Notes under the pieces: model-generated
Told to the model about the DNA's origin: nothing
Seen by the model: the letters and a program-made list of their open reading frames with translations, nothing else
Database searches by the model: none
Source: Magnolia sinica
Lineage: Eukaryota > Streptophyta > Magnoliopsida > Magnoliales > Magnoliaceae
Reading direction: 5' to 3'
Assembly: GCF_029962835.1 (NCBI RefSeq)
Contig: NC_080588.1
Location: forward strand, 68,292,501-68,356,500
Length of the DNA: 64,000 bases
Position numbers and translations under genes: made by a program
Shown here: positions 37,401 to 49,400 of the stretch, in pieces
Layout: every line of letters begins with the position of its first letter
Position numbering within the stretch: the stretch's first letter is position 1

Positions 37401-40400
37401 CGCACATGACCAGCCGATCTTGATTGTTCTTCCAAGTGAACCCCCCCACCCCAAAATAAAAATAAAAATAAATAAAGAAAAAAAGAAGAAGAAAAAGTGG
37501 AAGGTCAATGAACTCATTTGAATCAATAATCAAATTTCCACATAGATGTTGTGATCCTATGCATTTTCAACTCCTATTTACTCACATGTTGTTGAAGTCT
37601 TCACCCACAAGCCATGGTAGATTCCAACTCCTACTTACACTTGACAACTCCCAATCCCAGAGATGCAGAAATCATTAGTTCATATTTTGAGTTTTTGACC
37701 ATATAGAAACCTTTCTCATTAAAACAATAGAATTTTCCAAGTTCATCAAGTTTTTTGAAACAATTTCATGATTTAGGAGGCCTCAACAAAGCAGTTCTAT
37801 TTCATAAAACAGCGTGCTTACTTTAACAATACAAAAGGAAGCTGATCAAGGTGTCCAAAACAATTGAAAGTGCAAATAAGATTTCAAAAGTTGGACAAGA
37901 ACAAGTCAATGAAAATTCCTCAATAACACGAACCTTGAAAAGAGGATCAACATTTCCAATTAAGCGCGTGACATAGACAAAAGATTCTCTCAAGAAAGGA
38001 AATATGCATAGATATAATTAGTCCACAGTGTTTATTGAACGCTGAGGAATAGTCATTGGCATAAGGGTTAGACGATGATGATGATGTTTATAGAACACTG
38101 AAGAATAGTAATTGGGATAAGGCTTAATGACAATGATGTTTGTAGAACATCGAGGAAAGACCCAATCTGCTGATCATGTTGGCCCCACTGTCCAGGTTCC
38201 TCATCTGGCAAATATGCCAGTTTGATCATCAGGTGGGCCACAGGTGTATACTGAATGTCGACCAATGATCAATTTCTCTTAATCACCCATTTCTTTGGAC
38301 ACATGCAGCCCTCCTGATGATCAGCTTGGTCAGACTACAGTATGGGACTTGCTTGGTGACTGGCTTGGATCTTTCTTGAGAGGTGAGTGCCAAACAATTG
38401 TGCTTGCTTGAACAGACCTAGCATTAATCAAACTAAATATACAACGAGAAAATTAATTTTATTTCAAGAAAAAACCAGGTCTCTGAATACTATGGTCATC
38501 ATGTCCTACACATGGGAGATCGTAAAACTAAAACATCATAAATTTTGTAGAATGAGAAAGGATCACTTACAAAATTTGAGAACTTTGTTATCTTGAAGGG
38601 GCTGAAGTTTAATGGAGCTTCCTCCAAAAACAGTTCCACATAATGGAGCAAAAAGAGGCCACAATCAAATGAATTTTCTTGTTGTGGCAGCTGAAGCACA
38701 AGGGAAAATAATTAAGTATGAACATTCTATGCATTTTCAATGAACATACGAAAAGAACAGACCTAGCTGGAACAAAGCAAACATAGTTATAAAAAAGATT
38801 GAAAAAGAAAGTGAATATGAACACCATGCTCCGTTTCGCACATTATGAACAAAAGGTTATGCTTTAAATATCTACGATATTGGCTGATATATCGTTTTTC
38901 CAATAGATGTGATACAATCAATGATTGGAATACATATTTTACAATATAACAACGATGGTATCGTTTCAATTGGAACAATGTAAATAAGCATAAATTAAGA
39001 AAATTTCCAACAAAAACTTTTTGCCCAATTTTTTTGGGGATTCCAGTTCTAGTCGTGTTTTAACAACTCCACTTGAGACAATTTGCATCAAAACAGATTT
39101 GGTGGAGAGAGATTGGAGAGGGATTTCAGACTGGAGAAAATTGCATTTTAAAATTCATTCATTCTTTCAACAAATTAGCAACAAAATGTTTTGAAATCCA
39201 TGCATATGCATAACTGCTCCGTCGAAATGGATTTCAAGCAACAAGCAATTTGGACTTTCAAGGTGAAAACGGAAGAACTGGGGAAATCCGAGTTTCAGTT
39301 GTTGGAGCTCAAATATTTCTTCATATAACTGATACATATGAGAGATATCTCTGTCGGATGAATACATCTCTCGTAGTGCTTCCCAAACTTCCTTTGCAGT
39401 ATTTAAAAACATTACATTAGCACTGATGGATGATTCCATACTATTCCACAACTATATTATAATTTGAGCATTCTCCTAAGTCCGTAGTTCATATGTACTA
39501 GAACTCTCACAGGGTTTTTTCGCAATCAAGTATTTCAATTTCCCCTTTACTATTAAAAGTACTTGAATGGACTTGGACCATTGGAGATAGTTTGTTCCAT
39601 TTAATTTAATAGAGGATATTTGACCCCTAAAAAATTAGATGGATTTATGAATCCAGTTAGAGAATCACTTCTCACTTCCATCTAGGACAAGTGACTAAAA
39701 TATATACCACAAGCTTATATAAAAATGGGTTGGCCTTTCGTGATCAATGAATACTCAACTTGTACGCTTCACATGGTATGCACACCGCACCTAAAGAGAA
39801 TAACCAACCCACACGTCCTCACGTTCCAACCAATCACGAGGGTTGATGATCATGAACACGGCATCTAATGAATGCAATCAACCCACACGTTCACACCATC
39901 TCACGAGAGGCGATGATCACGAACATTTCATCCCCTTCTCATGCACAGGCCATTACAAAGGCCCTAAACGCACAAAAATTAATAATAATAATAAAAGAAA
40001 AGGAAAAGGAACCCTAGGTTTCTTAAAGATTTTCAGTGCAAGAAGGATGAGAGAGCCGAAAAATAAATGAAGGAAACAAGGATAGGGTAGATAGGAGGTA
40101 TAAATTAGATCGGAAACAAGATTTCTCTGATACCACGTAGAACAATCTGCTTGTTACTATATCACAACACTGTAGATATACTGTAGCAGGGATTGTTGCA
40201 CGTGAAAGAAGAAAAGAAAAAGAGAAGAGAAAAGAAAAGAAGATGAAAGCCCTAATTGAGTAGAACCTCCACCTCCCCCTTTTTAGAACAAAGCAAATCT
40301 AACATGACATTTATATCTTTTAAGTAACAAATGCAAAAATAACCAGCATATCCCAATTAACATAAACAAAAGATTATAAGAGAATAACAGCTAGGTGGGC

Positions 40401-43400
40401 CATATCCACTTCTGTTATAAAAAAAAATCAAAGGATGTTGTGTTTGAGTATCATAGCTAAGTGGAAGTCTCAGACTCCAGATCTAAGTTTAGGAGGAAAG
40501 GGTTGAGAAAACAAGGGTTGTAGGAAACCTGCTGCTGCAGGCACAACTAAAGCTGGACATGGTGGTTGTCTTTGATAGTCATGGTCCAGCTTGGATTGGC
40601 GTGGTGAGATGATAAGGGTTTAGTACTGGCCTTCCCAGGCCCTTGGAGTGCAGGGGATTCAATATCTGTAAAGATACACGCTCTTAGAGATCTCCACATT
40701 TTTTCTCCAGGAATCTTATTGTGGAGAGAGATCATCAAGCAAATTTTCAGTGGTTAGCAGTGTCTTAGCAAGGCCCTTGGTGCCTAGCTCCCTGTATAGG
40801 TGAGTGAAGCTCTTGTTGGACAAATTTGGAAATCATTCCTCTGTTGTTTCAAAAGAAGAGAATGGCATGCCCACGCCAAAATTGGAGAAAAAAGAGGTTC
40901 ACTCAATACTGACCAATCCCTGCATTTGTAATATGTTTTCTACTGTCTTTCATACCCTAAAAAAAGAGTAAAGAAAGAGAAATACGTACAATCAACTCAT
41001 ATGGCAATTCTCATTGATCAACAAATATGATTATAAGGACTCAAGATATTAATAGAAAAAAGAGAGACGAACCTCTAGAGGGACAAATCGCAGGTTTGAG
41101 AATTTTAAAGAAAGATCTTTAGATGACTCCCCATGCCGTTCTTTCCACTCCTCCCATAGATAACTATCCTCCCAAGATAAAGAAGTGAAAGTCAACTATA
41201 ATTCTTAGAAACTTTAAACACCACAAAAGATACAACTAATAAACCAGATTTAGTTATCAAATGAAAATGGTGATCATCAGTCATGTAAGAGAGGACCTAT
41301 ACATAACTATCCTCTCAAGATAAAGAAGTGAAAGTCACTCATAGTTTGTAGAAACTTTAAACACAACAAAAGAAATAATTTATACAAGATTACTCTTTAG
41401 AACAAAAGTGGTGATCATCAATCATGAAAAGAGGTTCCATCTCATATAACCTACGAGACAAATACTTCACAAAATGGTTAACATATTCATATAATATTGT
41501 GTCCAACACTTCAACTTTGTGTAAAATCCATACTCATGACCTTCCAATTATGTGCTCGCATCATATCTGGGTGCATAGAGAGCAAAATCAGAAAGGTTCA
41601 CTCCTGAAAATTATAGCTTAGAATCGCTAGAGAATTGAAAGTTGATTTGAAAATGGGACCAAATCTAGCTTGAAAATGCAGATTAGATGGAAATGCTGGT
41701 TAGCATTAAGTCTACAGTGTGATACTACAAACTTTGTTCCAACTTCACTTTGTACAACCACAAATTGAAAAACAACATGAAGATCTATTTCCAAACCAGA
41801 ATAAATATGCCTGAGCAGATGGAAATTGAATTTTCAGACAATAGCTAGAATGATATCAACCAAATGAATCATGTGGCATAGAAAAAGAATCACTATTGCA
41901 TGAAACATTGAATTGCCTGGGAAAATTCACAAATGAAAGAAGCTTTAGCCAATGAAAAACCTCCATCACATAAAGAAATCATAATCTAACAAACTGTTTT
42001 GGAAATGGCCTTCTAAGCATTTATGCTGGAATCAAGACATGGATAAGAAACCATAGGAAGAAAAAAGTAGATTCTGGAAAGTTTCATACAAATTACTTTC
42101 TAAAACGTTCATTATACAAGGAAAACGTATGCTGCATTTTTTTATATGGAACTTGGTGTGTTTCTATAGAAAAACTTTTTAGGAACCTATCATTCAGATC
42201 AGATGGATTTTTTTTTTTAATTGCCAACGATAACTTAGTTAGGATAAGGCTATGATGGTGATGGTGATCGACAGAAGTAATTTTATTAGAATTAAAGATT
42301 ACAAGTATCCATCAAAGCAATGGATTAAAAACCCCATCCTTAAATAAAAGGATAAGAAACCCTACATAAACTAGGATGGAAATTGAAGAAGACCATTCAC
42401 CTTTGAATAAGATTCTTTAAACCTGTGTGACTTCCTTTGATAGAATCCATGTGCAATATGCATGGTACTTTAGGTGCCTTTTCAATTTCTTCATCTGAAA
42501 GAGAAAAGTATTGCATGAACAAAAGAGAGACATTCATACTTGAGAAAGAAATGGAGATTATGCAAATACTGGACGCTTGCCTTTAAAATAAGCTACTTCT
42601 CCAGGATGACATATAACCATCAAACTCCAATGAAGACTGTTGTGCAATATACCACAATGCATAAATTTGGAATATCAGAGTTAACTTATTCATAAGTATA
42701 AAATATGCATCAAGCAAAATTTTTCTTACTTGAAATTTACAGGTATGAGGATGTAATCCTTTTCAAATATATTTACTTTCCGTGTCCATTTACGAACACG
42801 TAGGAAAGCTGCCCTCCCTTCTTTTACACTTCCTGGATCCTTGTCTAGATCAGCTAGCTTGCGGAAGAAAAAACTGTTGAAAAAATGGAACCTATGCTTG
42901 TCTTCAGGTTGGATTTTATTCTTTAAATATCTGTCATTCAAGTGAACTATCATAAGTAACCTCTCTAGAAAGTTGAATTGAAGCCCTAATGTAATAATAA
43001 TAATAAAGTAAATAAAAGCAACAGCATGCATATACAGCAAAATGGGTAGGATTAGAAAAAAGTAACAGCATGCATATACAACAAAATGGGTAAGGAATAG
43101 AAAACTTCGAGGAACAAAAGAGAAACCAGATCGAAGGACAAATCCAGTCAAAATTTCTTTAATTTATATTCCTCTTTCTCCTTCCATCAAAGTAAGCCCA
43201 AAATCCTCTCATATAATCATCCTATAGTTGCACGGAGCATGAAGCAACGTGACAGCAGGGGTAAAACATCAGACTTGAAAGAGAAACACACACATACAGT
43301 AAGTTCATAAGTCTAACATTGGTGGAACTGAAGAATACGCTGTCCAAATAGTGAATAAATGGAATGAGCAAGCATGATGTATACAAATAATGAAATTTCA

Positions 43401-46400
43401 CAGGCAAACCTTTGTCACCTAGCAAGGATCAATTTTTGCTCCATAGTAATAAAGAACTAACTTTAAGAAGGAAAAGTGGATATCGAAAACAAGTGTTTTT
43501 ATCCTCAGCTGGAAGAGCCACGGAAGTTTCTGCATGTCAACTTACTTAATGTAAAAGTCAATGATAGTGTCATTGATGAATGTCTCTGGTTGCAATAGCT
43601 CAACATCTCTCTTACTAATTGAAACAGCATCAGGATCTCCTTTTGGATAGATAACATCTTCAAAAGGCTCATCAATACTGAAATTGTAAAATTTGTCAGT
43701 GTTTCAGAAAATATATTGAATACGAAAAGAATATAGGGCAAACCAGAAGTTCCTATCCAAAAAATTGAAATACAAAGTCATTATCAGCCTTTAAAATGGG
43801 AAATGATTAGTGAAAGTGAAACTAACATTGAATCATGAATCTCACAAAGCTGATTGAATGCCTAGATATGTTCTCATCCATGATTGGGTAAAGATGCCAG
43901 ATAATACTGAATATAAAAAAACTGAGGAAAAGTAATGTGCCATTAAATATGCATTTTCATCATAGTGGAAAATGAATCAATGGAGAAATAAGAGAAAATA
44001 AATGGACCAGCTTTCCATCCTTTAACTATATCTGCCACCATACTTTGAAGAATCCAGGAGGGCCCAATCTCTTAAAATGACCTCTTCCATATTCTCTCTT
44101 CCTCCGCAACAACGGAAACCAGGATCTGATGCAAACTAGTTGCAGGAGTATTAACAAATATGTACCAGATTTGCAACACCAGATTCACCAAAATTTACAT
44201 TGACAAGAGTCACAAGAAAAACTGATCATCATAGTGTTATTGATGAATGTCTCTGTTTGCAAATAGCTCACGCCTTGAGGACAATGAACTGCTAAACCTC
44301 AAGGGGATCCAAAGCCCATCGAAAAGAATCACCAGTACCTTGAGCCCAAAGTAAGAAGATATATCAAGCTCTTGAAAAGGTCACTGCGACCACTTTGATA
44401 GAATTCCATGATCAAAAGATTAGTGAACTCCTCGCAAATGAGTGCCCAATGGCTATGTTGCCCTCCAATGTTCTCCACCAAAATTTTGAGAGATTTCACT
44501 TTGTTTTGTCCTCATACATGCAGCTTCTTGTCTTTTCATAAATCCCAATAGGACCACCACGAGAAGCACCTTTCAGAGTATCATTTGATGCTTCTTAAAT
44601 GGACCTGCTTTCCATCTTCCAATTATATCGGCCACTATACCTTGAAGAACCCAGGAGAGCCCATCTTCCACATGAGGGGCCCTAGATATCATTAATTGAT
44701 AACTAATCATCCAACTAATAAAAGAGCCTCTGAAGCAAAAGGAAATCCCCAAAATAGGCCCTGTATATGAGCTAACTTACATCTAGCCCATACATAGCAG
44801 CACTTTGGTCATTTCCTTGATTATGATTTATGCAGGGACATCCATCACATTATTCACTGACCGATTCGTGCTTTACATGGTTTCACCACACATGCAGCCA
44901 TGTGGGCCCTAACCTTGGGCACTGAGATCTGATTGCATCAGATTTATTTATTTATTTATTTATTTTTGAAAGATAACAATCTGATTGCATCAGCAACTCA
45001 AGCTCTAATGGGAAGGGGGAAAACGAAAAGAAGTGGACACCACAGTCTCTGGAATGCTCAAGTAGACCTCACAGCTAGGCATTTCGACAAACATGCCCAG
45101 CCATATGGGACACTGGGACTCTTAAGGATGATAACGCATATGAGAAATGGAGGGTTGTAGATGGCCCCTCTACATGTTTTCACATGTTCCAATGTGGAAC
45201 ATGTATGAAATCCAAGCTATCAATCAGGTTGGTCATCCCATGCATCTGCCCTACTAGTCCAAGAATCATCTGTCCACTCATCAGGTGGGTCACAATGTAC
45301 AGAGCCAATTAACTGCTAAAAAAGACTTTGGCCAAGTTTTCTTCAGCTATCCATTTGTTTTCAAACACCTTGACCCACCTCAGTACACTGGCCTGATTTT
45401 GGGTGCAGGAAATCTGCACGTGAGGTAAATCCAGCTCAGATGCTCCACGTTTCTTAGCTTGGCAAATGTACCCACATGTTGTTGAATTAGCAAATCTCCA
45501 AGAAAGGATGATAGCAAAAGAGTAGATGAGCTATAATAGCTGATGCAAAAGAATTAGAATTATGGCATGCATCTTCTGCATGAAATTCTGAGACATACCC
45601 ATGGTTTCTGAGAATTCCACTTAACAGTGCATCTATATGTAACGACCTTGGAAATTTTTGTGCTAATCTTTCCTTAAGTAGTTGTTTTTGGGGTAATTAG
45701 CGCTTTACTTGATTGCTTGTGAAATTCGCATCAATCACTTTAAATTGTATCTGCATGGCTCTAAACGTGCAGATTAGTGAGCGCTACGTTACTCTGAAAT
45801 CTGGGATCCATCGCTAAATCCAGTTGTTCTGGGGAATTTTTAGAAGATCTGGATCGGACCTAGACCGCGCATCGAAAGTCCGATGGCGATGATCTTAGGC
45901 TGTTGCGGTCACTGAGTTGGGCTTGATCTTCACCTCAAAAATCAAGTCGATCTGATGTTCTGGGTCGATTTGATTGAGTTCGGAGTGAAGAGTGTGAGAA
46001 CGGTTGGAATTTAATAAGCTTTTTATGAAATCTGAGTCGTGTCGCTTGCGCGATGATTTTAAGCATTCTGACCGTTGGATTCTGACCCAATTTCACCCTC
46101 TGATCAGGATGGTTGGCCCAGGCATATCCTAGTGCTTGTGGACTCGATCGAGATTCCGTGACCGTTGAATTGAGTGTGGTCCGCCACGGCCGATCCAAGA
46201 GCCGGTCGGTACGAAAACTCACCGACCTAGATCCATGGTCGGTGAGCTTAAGTCCGACCTTTCGTGGTTATAGGCCCACCAAGTGCTTCGTTGGATCGAG
46301 AAAGGCGTACTTTGGTTATTACCTAAGTATACCTTGACCACGGGTTATTTCCATCATTTTAAGGCCTATATATAGTCCTTAAACCCTAGCTCTCATTTCC

Positions 46401-49400
46401 ATACGAATTTTCTCTAACCCTAGCTTGGAGAGAGAGTGGAAAAGAGAGAGTTAGTGAGAGAGATTGGTTGGTGAATCATCTTGATTCTTCCTTGTTCTTC
46501 TTCACCTTTGAACCTTTGCTTTGAATCGTTCCTCTGACGATTCTGAGTTCTTTTTGGGGTAAGTTAACCTAACCCTAACTGTGTTAGAGCTTAGATTAGA
46601 CTTGGTGTTGTTGTATCTCATTTCTATCCTTATTTTAGGGTATTCTTGCGCCGTTGACGAAGACAACTCGTCTAAATCAGTTCGGCTATTCTTTCCTCGC
46701 TTAAGGTGCGGACTTTAAGTGTATAGGTTATGGTTTTCAAGGCTTTCAATCCCGTTAGTGATTTATTCTTGTTATGGATGAGATTTCACATGTCAAATGT
46801 TATGTTTACATTGCTTTCCGATATGCATGTGCTATATTGAGATTTGTGTATTCTAAGTGTATTTATAAAGTACCGTATACGTATAAAATACGCACTTATG
46901 TTTGCCATGATTATTGGTCATGTATGTATGCTAGATGCATGTATGACAACTCCTTGATAAAAGGAATTGTCTAAGTGCATGTATTTCAACATGCGTCATG
47001 TATGTTGTTCCATGTTTGCTAAGTGTTTGTAGAAATGCATGAATGACCTAAGTGTAACTTGATTACACTAAATGCGGGCGTTGAGAAGTGATTCTCAATA
47101 CTTCTATGGATGCGCATGATTTCCCTTATGCATTTACATTCCAAGTTATTTGAATTCAAGCATTCCTATGCTTACATTTATGTTAAGTTGATATTCTTCA
47201 GATGTGTATGCACCATGATTTGAGTGGTTGTACCATGATTTGAGTTGTTGTTCCATTACTGTTTTACATTCCATATGATTATCTGTAGTAGTGTAAGATG
47301 TTTGGGACTATGCCTTAGTCCAAGAAATCGGTAATTGACCCTATATTCGTGGTTGAGATTGCTTTCGCCACGTAGGACGTATTAGACGAACCCGAGCCGT
47401 ATTAGAGTTGGCGGCGGTGGTTTGGCCACGCGGAGTGTTTGCGCACTCTATGTCGCTCAATTCAACGTGCGCTCGTGCTAGTCGAGTTCGTCAACTAACC
47501 CGATTGTCCAGTGTATGTTAACCATGTATGGACGCCACTGCTTGAATCTAGGGGTACCGAACTTACCAGTGAAATCCTAATAACCATGGTACCGATCCGC
47601 TAAGACTCATGAGCCGGACATGGTGGTATGGGACACCGTGGTCGAGCCGTCGGCCTACGCTGGGTGACGAGCCTCCCGTAGTGACCAAAGTGAGCAACTA
47701 AACTCGTGAGCCGATTATGGTGGTATGGGACACTATATTCGTCTTACGGCTACATTGATTGGTGACGAGCCCTTTGTAGTGACCTCGAGCATACCGGATA
47801 CCACAAGGAGGTGACGAGCCGATCCGTGGTAGTAAGGGCATGAAAGGCGTGCATTGATTGGTGACGAGCCCTTTCTACGACCTCAACTATATGATCGTAT
47901 GAGATGTCTAGGATTGACGACCCTAGTATGGATCACTGTTTGGATGATGATATGAGGAAGGTATCTTAGCTTCCCAACTTGATGTATGAATTGGACTAAT
48001 AACAACTTGGTAATCATATCCATGCACCGCATTTGCATGTGCTTTGTAGATGTGGCGCACTTTGAGGCGATGTCATGCGTAACGTAAGATGAAGACGCCG
48101 AGGGTGTACGCGTGAGGGCACGCATCATATTGCATTCATACCGCATTAACAAGAGTACTTAGGATTTATTTAATTGTCCCGCTTTATCATTCTTGTTTGA
48201 TTGAATCGATAGCATGTTAACCAAAGGCCTTATTGTTCCACCGAGTTGATCACTCACTCCCACGTTTCGGGCGGTGTTTCACACCCACCAGACTCTCTTA
48301 GGCCCCGATGTTGCAGATGTGGATGCGACGTCCGAGGCAGAGCGAGCTGGATGACGACGAGGCCGCCTTCTCCTATATGCAGCAGTTTTGAGACGGGTTC
48401 TAGCGAGCCTCGGTGTGTTGCGCGGATCTATGGGATTACTATTTTGGGAACCGAAATGATGTAACTTGTACTTATAAATTTTGATAAATAACACTTTTAC
48501 ACGATCAGGTTGTATATGTAATTCAGGGACTTACACGTGTACACATATTTTACTATAAGTCTTCCGCTTGCTTTATTCACAAATCCCAGACTCAAAACTG
48601 CGTTTTGGCTTAATCTATCCCATCTTTATGTGCTAATACAACAACATACATCATTCATTAATTATGTTGCATAAGTGATGTTTTGGAACTCGGGAGTCGA
48701 GTTATGCTCGACCCCGAATTTCGGGCGTTACAAGTTGGTATCAAAGCATGATCTGGATTAAACCGACTGGGTTATGGGCACACACCGCACGTTGTCACCA
48801 CTATAGTGTAATTGGGTGCGGGTCTATCATCGCTTTGTGTTTGTGCTCCGTAGTTTCTATCGGCGAAAGTTTCCTGAAAACCTTTACCGAGATAGTCTGT
48901 ACCCTTACGTGATCACACACAGCGACCCGAAACCTGTTCTAGACCCTCTATTAATGAGTGTAGATGGTCTTCCTTCCCATTATTCAGTTTTAAACCTTCC
49001 AGAAAGCACTGTTGGCAGCAGATTTCTGTCAGAATGACCCGAGAAGCTTCAAGTTACACAAGGGGCCAATCGGGCATTTTCTGTGGGACCCAGGGGGAAC
49101 CACATCATTTGGACCAAGGAGGACCAGAGGACCTCGCCAAATCGGCGAGGCATCGCCGATATGTCCAGAGACCGCGATGCCATCGCCGGTCGGCGGGCAG
49201 GGGGCCAGGGCGCGGCGGACGCGGGCCGATCGTCCATGAGGCTTGTGTGGCCCACCCCTCCACGGTTTTCATTTTAAAACCCTTCCTTTCATCTATTTCC
49301 TTCACAAAACCCTCTTCCAAGCTCTCCTTTTCTTCAACAACCTCTCCAAACTCTCTCAAATCTCTCCCAAATCTTCATCTTCCTTCCATTTTCGTGCAAA

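Noticed and set aside
31495-43677. Two genes: a short C-terminal gene and a separate protease
   Set aside because: Exons 34000-33563 and 32127-31495 continue the ULP2 frame with good splice sites, and [12 protein letters not shown] is a known continuation of the family.
44270-44595. Possible coding remnant with short open stretches on the minus strand
   Set aside because: The frame breaks within 50 codons and I recognise no family, so it is left as intron.
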